DNA of 64,000 nucleotides from Takakia lepidozioides. Taxonomy: Eukaryota; Streptophyta; Takakiopsida; Takakiales; Takakiaceae. Under the pieces are notes generated by a model. The model was not told the DNA's origin. It searched no databases and saw only the letters and a program-made list of their open reading frames with translations. Below are positions 12,813-24,539 of this stretch, one piece after another; the first letter of the stretch is position 1; every line of letters begins with the position of its first letter. The stretch lies in contig CM060731.1 in the NCBI GenBank assembly GCA_030704615.1, forward strand, positions 59,376,756 to 59,440,755, in the 5' to 3' direction. The position numbers were made by a program, and so were the translations under genes.

Positions 12813-12829
12813 CACGAGCTTGTAGAGTC

Positions 12830-13800
12830 AACGTCACATCTTTGGCAAACTGGGAGATACAACCTCAGTGCTGAAATCAATATTATGTGTTCTGGCATGA
12901 TTTTTCTACCACTCAAGACATCCAATACTCGATTTCCTTTGACCGGATTATACTTCGCTGTGCGCCAGCCTGCGGGAGTTGGAACATTGCTCCCGTATGC
13001 AATGGTTTACACTGTGACTAGCAGGGGCCGGGAAACGCAGGGACACAACCATTCCATTAAATGCATGGTTGCATATGGGATATTATTGACTGTTATAGCC
13101 CCTGATTGTCAGTCAAATCAGACACAACCCTAAGTTGCTAGCAAGAACTGACACTTTCATTTACTGGGCGTATACCTGTTCAAGAAGCCAAAATATTATG
13201 CCATGGAAATCAATAATTCCAAGGTAATGGTCCATCCAGCCAGCATCTGCAGGCGCAATCAGATCACACAGGGGGGCACTCCACGTGCTGTTGTGACCCA
13301 GAAGCTGGATAGTCTCTACAAGGCTTGCATTTGCATCTTTTTCAGTATCTGTACAGTCCCACAACATTAGGTTAGTAATCACACCTGGACGGTTCGTAAT
13401 TGTAACATATTTAAGACAGGTCTACAGTTTGTTGATCATTTCAGTTGTATCCACCTGTGTCGACACCTTTGGTACATCTTACAAATGCATATGAGATAGA
13501 GGTAGATTGAGATAGATATAATTAAATGAAATTAGAAATGAAGCAATTTGACATTACTGCAAACTGCCATGCTAGGGGACCAGGATGCAGGAGAACCTGA
13601 AAAAAGCTTCTAGACACGTCCGCAACTACTCATATTACACACTCATCAAAGACATCGAACCCAGAGAAAACATGACATATCCTCTTTTTTAGTTCAATTA
13701 TCATTGAGCACGGTTTCGACAACAAACTATCAACTACAAACCAAGCCACATGCACACAATGCCTGCTATGTGAGAGGATTAATGGTGACGACGTTAGCTG
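12830..13800. other. No identified feature
   Basis: Short open stretches on both strands (for example 12885-13133 plus, 13161-13382 minus) lack recognisable motifs. A T-rich run at 13815-13850 precedes the LINE remains. I see nothing else here. Confidence 0.4.
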
Positions 13801-14099
13801 ACCAAGGTCAGATTCCTTTTTTTTTTTGTTTTTTAATTTTTTTAACAGGGGACTTTGCCCTGGAAGCTTTATTTATGTTTATTTTTGGTGGGGAAAAAAG
13901 TAAAACCCCTAAAAGTACCATGAAGGCACACACCTTAGACAGTGAAGGACGAACCGACCTCCTATTGGAGAATTCCAATAAATAGGGCATTATGCCTAAT
14001 GTAGTGCTGAGTGGTTTTTTGAGTATCTCACCCAGGGAGCTTCTAGCAAGCAGCAGTCTAAGAGCAGGTGTAGGTTTTGCCAGCAGAGGTAGAGTCCTA

Positions 14100-15490
14100 G
14101 CGAAGAACTTGATGATGACTACTACTCTACTGCTATCGATCTGCTCTTGGAATGTCAACGGAACTTGAGTCTCGTAGCTGACTTGATGTGGCCCCAGTTA
14201 ATGTCTCTGTGTGGATGGGTGCCCTGAGCCCCCTCCAGGCGACTGGTGGGCTAGCAGCCCGGTTGCATTCGCTTGGTGAAGTGGTAGTGCAGATGTGCCC
14301 TTGCCTGCCCTAGGACAATCTGAAGTCTGCATACAGGTTGGCTACTTGTTGAGGGTGTTTGTCCATTTCTGCACACAATTTCACCCATGCCTTTCTAGCA
14401 TCAATCTGCAAATCCCAGAATATGCGAGATAATATTGCGGATAGTGACAGAGTTTCACCAGAGAGTGACCAGGAGCAACGTACTCTCCATAGTTGCCATA
14501 GTATAGAAACCCGGAGGCTTTCAAAGACTAGGCAATCAATGGATTTCTATTTGGAGGAGGTGTCATAGTTTAAAAGTAATCTGAGTGGCATCTGTGGTTG
14601 GATATCCCAGATGGTGTAAAAAGCTTTTATGATTCTCCATATTGATTCTGGGCCCTGGCATGAGAGGAGGCAATGTTCTAAAGATTCTAGCACTCTTGTG
14701 GAGCAGCATGAGCATAAAAGAGCGTCCTGGAATTGAAGCCATTCTCCCACCTTGAGCACTCTATTCGCAATTTGCCATAGGAATGTAGAAGTTTTTGCAA
14801 ATTTGGTCTTGCTCCATATGTTGCTCCAAATTGTTTTCCAGTTTTCATTGGCAAAGCCATAGTCCTGCCATTTAACATTCCACTTGGAGTGGAGAGGGTT
14901 AAGTTTGGCCCGTGTTTTGCGGGCTTTTTTTGCTGAGTAGTTGAAGAAGGGGACTTGGGATCGGCCAAAGGACCATGTCCACTCCTTAGGGTCAAATTGC
15001 AGGTCTGCCAACGGCCTTCCTAAAATCCAGATAAAGTTGTTTGCTGCAAGCCAGATGTGTAGAGGTAAGGTGGGATCAAGTTGAGGGTTCATATCTTTTG
15101 TCGGGTACGACCAGCAGCATATCCTAACCAGGGTATGTGGAAAGATGGGGTAATCAATGGGTTGCTCACGATTCAGAGACAAAGCCATAGAAACAGGGTC
15201 AATATTGAAGGGAAATCTTGTCAGGGTATGATCGGATTTGTGTAGAACGAAAAGAACAGTTAGCTTATTGTGGCTGATCCCAAGAGTCCAGTAAAGGGAT
15301 TGGGGATTTGAAGGACCAGTCTGGAGATTCGAGAGCCAAGAGATTTTGATTCTGGAGATTCCTATTACTGTCAATCAAGGTCCTGGCTAAGGCACTCAAA
15401 TAGATTAAGAATGAAACAGCTCTAGCATTTGGACAGAGAACATACAGAATGGTTGAGGCCACGGGAGATCGCCCAGGATTGCTCAAATGA
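14100..15490 (-). mobile_element. L1-type LINE fragment (zf-RVT C-terminal region)
   Basis: A 275-codon minus frame (15374-14547) holds the C-terminal reverse-transcriptase zinc-binding region. It shows a WSNIWSKTKFAK-type block, FLWQIANRVL, then CSCC...LESLEHCLLSC, which is the cysteine/histidine set typical of zf-RVT in plant L1 elements. An upstream piece lies at 15486-15265 in another frame. The RT core and endonuclease are absent, so this is a truncated, dead copy. The N-terminal part of the frame is less clear. Confidence 0.75.
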
Positions 15491-15597
15491 TGGAGATGGG
15501 GAAAAGATCACATTTTGACTTGATCAGAGTTGAGATGTTGGCCAGCAGGTAGTGATCCTGGCAATGCTAGAGCCTTGCTCGATGCGACTCCGCATTG

Positions 15598-18500
15598 CCT
15601 TTCCAACGTTATCAGCCCACGAAAATGGCCGCATCAATCCTTGCAACACAACTACTCTCCAATTTGAACCCTGAACCTCTTTTCTTAACCAACCTGTGTA
15701 GGCATGCATAACATGTATGCCATGCTACATAACATGCCATGGTGGCAGTGTTTTTTTTTTTGCGAAAAATCGCCAAATGTCGACCTCAAAACGTTAAAAT
15801 GGAATATTCTGTCGTAAATTCCCTGATTTTTCATGGATGAAATCGCCAAACTTCTACAAGGAAAAAAAAAAAGGATGAATTCGCCAAATGTGGATGATAT
15901 AAATGGATGCAAGTACATATGAGAATGATTCTATCCAAATTTTCAATGGATGAACAGAATATATAGCTATTTCCTGTAGCCACTCGTGCTATTTTTCAAA
16001 TTTAAGAAAAAAATCACTGCATGGTGGCTTTGAGCATCACGAACCCTAGAAACCCACACTACTTAAACGCTTGAACCTCCATCACTGCGCACAGAGAGCA
16101 CTTCCCGATCTTCGGTTAGTCGTTCCTCACCTCCCCTCGGTTCGCTTCCCACAGGGAGAAGAACAGGGGAGAATGCATCCAAACCACATTTCGTGAATGT
16201 ATCCTTTTGAGTCCTTTGAGTCCTCGCAATGTCTGTGGAGAGGGTGAATGATCAGTTCCTGCTCCTCGAATAACCTCTCCACAGACATCGCTAGGACTCA
16301 AAGAACTCAACGTTCAGTTATTTTTCCACATATACAGGTCCACACAGAAGGCGAATCTAAACTGAGAGGAGCTACCCCGCAAGCGCTAACGAGCTTTCTG
16401 CCCTGTCAGCCATGTGATTTCTATGTTCTAGATAGCTTCAGTATTGTTGTAGCACAGCTCTCCCTCATTTTCATTTCTATTTCACTAGTTCGCCCCTGTT
16501 CTCTCTTGAGATGCTTTGGCTCTGTTATATAGAGCCGGTGGCTCCTGGTGTTCTTAGCTCAGTCCTAGAAGGTTGATAGCTTCTCCTAGCTTTAGTACTC
16601 AGCTTTTTTCATAGGCAAGGTTCATAGCTTGCTGTTATATGTGAACCTGTTGGCAGTAGTAGCCTACTAAAGTTGGGTCTACCCAATCATTTGTTTTACG
16701 ACTGCCTCATGGTCTCATGTTATGGTGAATTTTTCCATAACCTCTATCGATTGCGTTTTGAAGGACTCTGCCCCTTTCCTGTGAAAAGTAAACAGCATGA
16801 ATACATTGACCAGTTACTGACCTCCAATTTTCACTGTCACCACTCCCTCCATTCACCACCTCCTTTTTGACGAGCTGATGGCCCAGACCCATGAGCTCCC
16901 GACTGCATTGCTGGACTAAATTCGTTTCAACACATCATAGACGTTTTATGGATAGAAAAATGTTTGACCACAGGGTCTCTCTCACAATACATCCCTCATG
17001 TCTGACAGTGATGTCTTCCATACACTAAAGGTCTAACCTCTTTTAAGACATGAGATTATCGCCAGGACCTTCCTTAACACTGTGAGTGAACATGCAGAAT
17101 GCATCAGAATAGGCAAAATCGCATGTACAGTGAATACCCAATATGGAAGAAGTGCAAGAGAGCGAAAGCAAAAATCAGAATGAGGACAAACTAGGGACAA
17201 CTAGCCAAACAATGGAATCAGCTATGTGGAAAATTGCTAATTACCAGTAGGACATCAGATCAAAGATCACACAAAGTGATGGAGGGAGACAACAACTAAG
17301 TTTGAACAGTGCTGATCTAGTTGCAGGGATGAAGTAGACCGATAAATTGATCAACCAAGTGCTTGCAAATACTGTGCATCTGGTAGAAGCAATAGCAACA
17401 AAAAGAATGAATTCATGTAATGGATCTCGACCGAAAATGAAGAGAACGAAGACGGACTGTGCGTACAAGTGATAAAGCTAGAACCAGAATGTTGGAAGAA
17501 GCTTGCAACCGGAACTGGATCAACCGTTAGGAAGAATAACCACGCAAGAGATGGGACGATCCGATGACGAGAGATTGAAGAAGCCTAAGGGCGCATAGTT
17601 GATGCCTATTATATCAGCGTGATAGGTGATGCCTACTACGCACAGAGACAGGTGATGCTTAATTCTCACATTTCAGCGGAGTCGATGCGGTGTGATTGGC
17701 GGTTTTGCAGTCAACTAGGATGGGGTAGAGAGATCAGCGATTTTGCCGAGAAGCCTCCGCCCCGCACAACGGCTGCAATGTGGGATAATGATTATCGATG
17801 TCCAGCGTTTCACAAGCCTAAGCATGCGAAGCGATGCGTTCAGCGGGAGAGCCTGAGCCTACGCAGGAAAGCCCAAGCCAAGGGAGGGGCCAGCTTGCAA
17901 GGTTATCCTTGGCCAAAAAGCCTCATCACCCTGCCCATCGCTTTGCAATTCCGCTCTGCGTGTATCACAGCGCTCTCAACTCTCAACTCCCCTCTGCGAT
18001 GAGCCTTCACTTAGCCGCTGCCCTCCAGGCTCACCTGCACACCCATTTATGTACTGCCCGTTTACGTACTCTAGGGTTTTACTTGCAATTCAGTCCACAA
18101 TCATCACACTGCCTTCACAACTTGATAATCACCATTTTCAGTTACAGTAAGTGAAGTTGTATTTGTTGTTCGGTTGGGGAGCCCGTTTAGTGCCATGGCA
18201 TCCGCTAAACTGTTAGTCATGCAACTTCCATGTCACTCCACGTCGCTCCTTCAACTTCCATGTCACTCCCAATCTCAATTTTAATTTTACTGCACTCGGT
18301 TTGAACTTTGGCATTGTGTTGCTGATACACAAAATGTGTGTAACTGCCACGTGTGTGGGCCCAGCGCAGCCGTGCAGTGATGACTCTGATGAGTGAGACC
18401 GACATTGATACTTGTGGCAGGCAATGTACTCGTGTTTATGGCACATTTAGGGCGCACCTGCAAAGGCTCCAGGTGGGGGTAAAAGGACGGCACGTGCCGT

Positions 18501-19226
18501 GGTACATTCCAGGATTTGAGTCTGGCATCACTTAAGTACCTGACAGTTAATGGTAGCCAGAATTTGAACCCAGAACCACCCAGGTGGATTGCAGTGGCCG
18601 GCCAACAAACAAAGTACTTGTCAGGGTGGTGCTTCTGGAGTGTGCCCCATGTGCCACCTCCGCACCGACTTAACACGCGTCTTTGTCGCTTGGACGATGG
18701 GTGTGATGGCAGAGAGACAGCGTGGATGGATGAAATATCAACATCCATCCATCCACCATCACCATCACTCTGCCCACCGTGTTGTTGACAACCAAGTATC
18801 TAACTACATTGCTTTGTGTGTAGAAACACGCGACGGAGATTCCAAGTGACATTCTTAAAACAGGGGGATTGTAGCCCTGATTAAACTCTTACTTCAAGTT
18901 TGGGGGTCTTTTTGTCCAATCCCCTTCCCAAAGCTTAGCGTCCTGAACTCCTCAGGGCTCCAGGTTCTAGTTCTTAACTTGATGGCTTAGCTTGCCCTTG
19001 GGGCTTGGTTAGGGTGTGACCCAATCTTTCAAAAGATGTAAGCCTTACGGCCTCCTGTCCTGGTTAATTTTTCCAGGACACCCTTTTAAAAAAATTAAAA
19101 AAAGAAGAAGAAGAAAGGGAAACACCTGGGAGCGACAACTCACAAATCAGGCTCCTTGATAGAGAGAGGAGAAAATAACCTCTCAGTAACCTCGCCGTAA
19201 GGCTTTCCGATGCAACACTGCGCAGG
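15598..19226. repeat. Left arm of giant imperfect palindrome (~3.6 kb)
   Basis: This arm is the reverse complement of 19702-23576. Spot matches were checked at the outer edge (15598, CCTTTCCAACGTTATCAGCCC), 16083-16150, 16260-16440, 16560-16760, 17356-17470, 18125-18860 and the inner edge (19120-19226). Differences include a hAT-type MITE present only in this arm (15746-16019) and a 580-bp stretch present only in the right arm. No protein or RNA gene is recognised inside. The segment 17356-18853 is also present as copy A at 1-1510. Confidence 0.9.
15746..16019. mobile_element. hAT-type MITE, 274 bp, only in left arm
   Basis: It starts CAGTGTTTTTTTTTTTGCG and ends AAGAAAAAAATCACTG. The 8-bp target duplication CATGGTGG flanks it at 15738-15745 and 16020-16027. 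The right arm has the uninterrupted site near 23420-23430 (AAGCCACCATGGCATG), so the insertion happened after the arms were copied. Confidence 0.88.
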
Positions 19227-19701
19227 ACATGAGGTGTTCCGATTCATCAGTCAGCCCTGCATAATCACGATGGCGGCAGTAACCTTCTAACCAGTGACAT
19301 GAAAAAACCTAATTGGGCATTTAGGGTTAGGGTAATTTAAGATTTAGGGTGTTCCTTTAGGGGTTTTTTTTATAAATTTATTTAAATGTTAGAGAACAGG
19401 GGACAGATTAATTTTATTAATAAAGATGAGGAAAAAATAACCTCAGATACAACCATAAGGATGAGAAAGGGGGCACTGCCCTCTGACATTTAGGGTTCAA
19501 GCTTGCAACAGATGAAACATGCCAATAACATTTGATTTTTCTTTTTTTCGTTTTTTTTTAATGGGAAGGAAGCCCTTTAGATCATTAATAAAGGTACCAA
19601 CAGTCAGTAGCTGAGTTGGTATAGTGCACTGAGTGCCATCCGGATGACACTGGGGTCAAATCCTGCTACTTGACAGGTGTGGTACGCTCTTCTCCCCCTT
19701 C
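19227..19701. other. Palindrome spacer
   Basis: The 475-bp spacer holds the inverted counterpart of 8177-8268 (19265-19361), T-rich stretches, and from about 19596 the tRNA-like head of a SINE. It is not symmetric itself. Confidence 0.8.
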
Positions 19702-19845
19702 CCTGCGCAGTGTCGCAACGAAAAGCCTTACGGCGAGGTTACTGAGAGGTTATTTTCTCCTCTCTCTATCAAGGGGCCTGATTTGTGAGTTGTCGCTCCC
19801 AGGTGTTTCCCTTTCTTCTTCTTTTTTTTTTAATTTTTTTAAAAG
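19590..19845 (+). mobile_element. tRNA-derived SINE straddling the inner palindrome boundary
   Basis: Box A-like TAGCTGAGTTGGTATAGTGC (about 19610) and box B-like GGGTCAAATCC (about 19652) are followed by the shared body and tail GTTGTCGCTCCCAGGTGTTT, then a T-rich run. The last 120 bp lie in the right arm and have an inverted partner at 19110-19226. The tRNA-like head has no partner in the left arm. Confidence 0.75.
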
Positions 19846-22800
19846 GGTGTCCTGGAAAAATTAACCAGGACAGGGGGCCGTAAGGCTTACATCTTTTGAA
19901 AGATTGGGTCACACCCTAACCAAGCCCCAAGGGCAAGCTAAGCCATCAAGTTAAGAACTAGAACCTGGAGCCCTGAGGAGTTCAGGACGCTAAGCTTTGG
20001 GAAGGGGATTGGACAAAAAGACCCCCAAACTTGAAGTAAGAGTTTAATCAGGGCTACAATCCCCCTGTTTTAAGAATGTCACTTGGAATCTCCGTTGCGT
20101 GTTTCTACACACAAAGCAATGTAGTTAGATACTTGGTTGTCAACAACACGGTGGGCAGAGTGATGGTGATGGTGGGTGGATGGATGTTGATATTTCATCC
20201 ATCCACGCTGTGTCTCTGCCATCACACCCATCGTCCAAGCGACAAAGACGTGTGTTAAGTCGGTGCGGAGGTGGCACGTGCGGCACACTCCAGAAGCACC
20301 ACCCTGACAAGTACTTTGTTTGTTGGCCGGCCACTGCAATCCACCTGGGTGGTTCTGGGTTCAAATTCTGGCTACCATTAACTGTCAGGTACTTAAGTGA
20401 TTCCGGACTCAAATCCTGGAATGTACCACAGCACATGCCGTCCTTTTACCCCCACCTGGAGCCTTTGCAGGTGCGCCCTAAATGTGCCATAAACACGAGT
20501 ACATTGCCTGCCACAAGTATCAATGTCGGTCTCACTCATCAGTGTCATCACTGCACGGCTGCGCTGGGCCCACACACGTGGCAGTTACACACATATGTAT
20601 TGTGTACATACAGCAACACACCAAAAGCTGCCAACGTTCAAACCGAGAGCAGTAAAATTAGACTTGAGATTGGGAGTGACATGGAAGTTAAGTTGCAAAT
20701 GCATGACTGGAAATGATAACAGTTTAGCGGATGCCACACTAAACGGGCTCCCCAACCGAACAACAATTACAACTTCACTTACTGTAACTGAAAATGGTGA
20801 TTATCAAGTTGTGAAGGCAGTGTGATGATTGTGGACTGAATTGCAAGTAAAACCCTAGAGTACGTAAACGGGCAGTACATAAATGGGTGTGCAGGAGCCT
20901 GGAGGGCAGCGGCTAAGTGAAGGCTCATCGCAGAGGGGAGTTGAGAGCTGAGAGCGCAGTGATACACGCAGAGCGCACTTGCAAAGCGATGGGCGGGGTG
21001 ATGAGGAAGCAGCGGCGGCAGAAGCGAAGGAGTGCGATCTGCGAATGTTGCATCTTCGGCTTTTTCGCCATGGATCACCTTGCAAGCTGGCCTTCCCCTT
21101 GGCTTGGGATTTCCTGCGTAGGCTCCGCTCTGCCGCTGAACGCATCGCTTTGCATGCTTAGGCTTGTGAAACACTGTCGATAATCGTTCTCCCACATTGC
21201 ATCCATTTCGCGGGGCGGAGGCTTCTCAAAAATCGCTGATTTCTCTAACCAATCCCAGTTGTCTGTAAAACCGCCGATCACTTCGCACCAATTAAACATC
21301 ACCTGTCTCTGTGCGTATTAGGCATTACCTGTCACGCTGATCATTGTGCAAATTGGGCCGTTTGATCCAGTTCCGCTTGCAGCCTTCTTTCCAATCGTTC
21401 TGGTTCTCGATTTATCACTTGTACGCACAGTCCGTCTTCGTTCTCTTCATTTTCGGTGGTGATCCATTACATGTATTCATTCTATTTGTTGCTATTGCTT
21501 CTACCAGATGCATAGTATTTGCATGCACTTGATGTCTACTTCATTTCTGCAACTAGATCAGCACTGTTCAAACTTAGTTGCTGTCTCCCTCCATTACTGT
21601 ACAAGTGTGATCTTTGATCTGATGTTCTATTGGTTAGCAATTTTCCACATAGCTGATTCCATTGTTTGGCCTTCCTCCTGATTTTTGCTTTAGCTCTCTT
21701 GCACTTCTTCCATATTTGGTATTCACTGTACATGCGGTTTTGTCTATTCTGCTATTATGCACTCTGCACATGTTCACTCACAGTATTAAGGAGGCCCTGG
21801 CGTTAATCTCATGTCTAAAAAGAGTGTAGACCTGTAGTGTATGGAAGACTTCACTGTCAGAAACGTCTGGTGTATTGTGAGAGAGCCATGGTGGGTGGGG
21901 GCTGAGAGCAGCAGCAACTTGTGTGGTCAACCGTTTTTCTATCCATAAAACGTCTTTGATGTGTTGAAATCAATTAGTCCAGCGATAGAGTAGGGAGCTA
22001 ATGGGTCTGGTCCATCAGCTCGTCAAAAAGGAGGTGGTGAATGGAGGTGCTGACAATGAAAATTTGAGGTCAGTAACCAATGTATTCATGTATTTTTACT
22101 TTTCACAGGAAAGGAGACTTTGAAATGCAATTGATAGAGGTTATGGAAAATGATTGGGTAGACCCAACTTCAGCAGGCTACTACTGCCAACAAGTTCACA
22201 TTTAACAGCAAGCTATGAACCTTGGCTATGAAAAAAGCTGAGTACTAAAGCTAGGAGAAGCTATCAGCCTTCTAGGATTGAGCTAAGAACACCAGGAGCC
22301 ACCGGCTCTATGTAGCAAAGCCAAAGCATCTCAAGAAAGAACAGGGGGGGACTAGAGAACTAGAAATGAAAATGAAGGAGAGCTTTGCTACAACAATCCT
22401 GAAGCTATCTAGAACGTAGAAATCCGCATGGCTGAGAGGGCAGAAAGCTCGTTAGCGCTTGCGGGGTAGCTCCTCTCAGTTTAGATTCGCCTTCTGTGTG
22501 GACCTGTATAGGTGAAAAAATAACTGAACGTTGAGTTCTTTGAGTCCTAGCGATGCCTGTGGAGAGGTTATTCGAGGAGCAGGAACTGATTCACCTCTCC
22601 ACAGACATCTCTCCACAGACATCGCTAGGACTCAACGGACTCAAGAGGATCCATTCACGAAATGTGGTTTGGATGCATTCTCCCTTGTTCTTCCCCTGTG
22701 AAGCGAACCAACGCGAACCAACGGCGAGACTGCTTTGCACAATACGGGCCGCCTTGATGGCAGTGACTCCACCTTTGGGTCATGATTGACTATCCAATAG

Positions 22801-23576
22801 TGACTCCACTTTTGGGTCATCGGATTGACTATCCAATATATACTCCAGTGGCAACCGCCCAGTACTATTGGATAGTCAACCCGATGACACAAAAAGTGAA
22901 ACAACTACCGGATTCAGAATGGACGCCGAATCCTCAATCCATGCCGTTTCGCAAACACTCGAGCAAGCAGTCCAGAATACTATAGAGGCCACTACAGATG
23001 AAGTGGAGATACAAGTCGAAGAACAGCAACATTCTGCAAACGTCTACAAACTAGATCTTCCCAATCCAGATCTTCCCTGGCTCAGTATTTGCACAACTAA
23101 GGATGGTAGTCTGATCAGGTTCGGGAAGGACTGTCGCCGTCACCATCATCTTCGTCCCACTCTTCTCTTCCTCGTTCACACTCCAATAACCACTTCAATG
23201 ACCAGCCCGACATGTCACAAATATAAGCAGTCTGTTGCACATATTACAAACCAACAAGGATATCTCTCCTATCTACCTTTCTCTGTCTCTCTTCTGATGA
23301 GGGCCGGGCACTGGGAGGTGAGGAACGACAAACCAAAGATCGGGAAGTGCTCTCTGTGCGCAGTGATGGAGGTTCAAGCGTTTAAGTAGTGTGGGTTTCT
23401 AGGGTTCGTGATGCTCAAAGCCACCATGGCATGTTATGTAGCATGGCATACATGTTATGCATGCCTACACAGGTTGGTTTGTGATTAGGAGAGTAAAGGT
23501 TCAGGGTTCAAATTGGAGAGTAGGTGTGTTGCAAGGATTGATGGGGCATTTTCTTGGGCTGATAACGTTGGAAAGG
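19702..23576. repeat. Right arm of giant imperfect palindrome (~3.9 kb)
   Basis: Reverse complement of 15598-19226. Extra sequence at about 22727-23305 is absent from the left arm. It includes two direct copies of a unit ending TTGACTATCCAATA (near 22785 and 22825) and an inverted copy near 22865-22898. The outer part (from about 23555) runs on into a copy of the transporter's 3' exon. Confidence 0.9.
22780..22900. repeat. Short direct and inverted repeats in the right-arm insertion
   Basis: The block TTTGGGTCAT..ATTGACTATCCAATA occurs twice in direct order, then as TATTGGATAGTCAACCCGATG in reverse. The second direct copy (22805-22838) and the inverted copy (22865-22898) can form a hairpin of about 30 bp with a 26-nt loop. 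Confidence 0.75.
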
Positions 23577-23890
23577 CTGTCATGTTCATTATTCCTGCCG
23601 CCTTTGTCTACTGTTCCAGGAAGGAAGTCCCTGATTTCTTAGTTCTTCCTTTTTCCTTTTCTTTCCTGCTCTTTCGGTGGGAGATTCAACTGTCTATTCG
23701 GCATATAATTAATCTCTCACAGAGACAATCCCTTGAGTTTTAGTTGCCTTTGGGTTGTATGTTGCCCTTCTCTTTCTTGTTTCTTGACGTTATGAAGTAC
23801 CATATCATTTCATTTCCTCCTCTTGTCCCATCAGCTCTGTGAGCTTCTCGCGGACGTTATTGAGTATCATTTCATTTCCTTCTTTCCTTC
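23555..23890 (+). pseudogene. Duplicated transporter 3' exon fragment plus LINE tail
   Basis: The plus-strand sequence reads VMFIIPAAFVYCSRK (about 23578-23625). It matches exon 15 of the TMEM104-like gene (minus strand near 26345-26279), and then continues through the same intron and LINE 3' sequence as 26278 down to about 25905, including both ATTTC-type tails (23795-23812 and 23865-23885). It is an inverted duplicate of that stretch lying across the outer edge of the palindrome. The exon is incomplete at its 5' side, so it cannot code for the protein. Confidence 0.8.
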
Positions 23891-24208
23891 ACCCCCTGGC
23901 TCTAACTAATTCCTTCTCTCTCTCAACTTCTCTATGGACCACTTGCTAAGGTCACAAAATCAGGTTGCACTTGTCTGAACCTGCTCCTACAATCCGATAG
24001 CATCCCCGGCCACACAAGAGAACCTGCTCGCTTGGCCAAAGCCTCTGCCTTCGATAGACTCCGACATGCAGGCCGAGCACAGAGCCGTGGCTGGCGACCG
24101 TAGAGCCGCAGCAGAGAACCCCAACCATAGGTGCCCCAGGATGTAGTTCTGCATATTGTGAAGGAACTGGAAACTGGACGCTCGGTGAAAAATACCATCA
24201 AAAGTTTA

Positions 24209-24250
24209 GCCCCATATCGTTTGCGCAGAAAGTCGGAGCAAGTATAAATA
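24209..24250 (+). promoter_or_regulatory. Plant snRNA-type promoter of U3 (USE and TATA)
   Basis: An upstream sequence element, GCCCCATATCG (24209-24219, consensus RTCCCACATCG), is followed 23 nt later by TATAAATA (24243-24250), about 23 nt before the RNA start. The short USE-TATA spacing is the plant Pol III arrangement, as known for plant U3. Confidence 0.8.
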
Positions 24251-24272
24251 TGCCAACGGGCCGCTGACTTAG

Positions 24273-24487
24273 ACGACTATACTTGAACAGGATCTGTTCT
24301 ATAGTGCGTACATTCGATCTGACAGTTCCGTCTCAGACAAAACTCACAGCCCGGACGATGAGTCGTGGCTCGCCGCCCTGAGCGCGACTGCCGCCGGGAT
24401 GCTCCGGCCTTGGCCGGAGCCCTCGGCTCGATGAACGTCCCACCCGCTCATTCCGCGGGTGGTGATGGGCGGCGAGTGTTCTGACGG
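24273..24487 (+). ncRNA. U3: U3 small nucleolar RNA
   Basis: U3 guides early cleavages of pre-rRNA in the nucleolus by pairing with the 5' external spacer and 18S rRNA. The 5' end ACGACTATACTTGAACAGG and the box A region GATCTGTTCTATAG (24291-24304) are conserved. Box C' (GATGAGT, 24357-24363), box B (GATGAACG, 24429-24436), box C (GTGATGG, 24462-24468) and box D (TCTGA, 24480-24484) are in the right order. A CCACCCGC/GCGGGTGG stem (24440-24462) sits between B and C, as in U3. The length (about 215 nt) is normal for plants. It lies in non-repetitive DNA between the palindrome and a diverged arm copy. Ends are estimated from conserved boxes. Confidence 0.92.
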
Positions 24488-24497
24488 GTCTACTCAC

Positions 24498-24502
24498 TTT
24501 TT
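24498..24502 (+). terminator. Pol III T-run terminator of U3
   Basis: TTTTT, followed by ATTTT, begins about 11 nt after the estimated mature end. This agrees with Pol III transcription inferred from the promoter spacing. Confidence 0.65.
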
Positions 24503-24539
24503 ATTTTCCCTCTGACATCGCTTGTTGTAGACATGATAG

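Noticed and set aside
17619-18002. Protein-coding gene in the palindrome arms
   Set aside because: The corresponding frames in copy A and in the right arm are interrupted or shifted, so no frame is conserved among copies.
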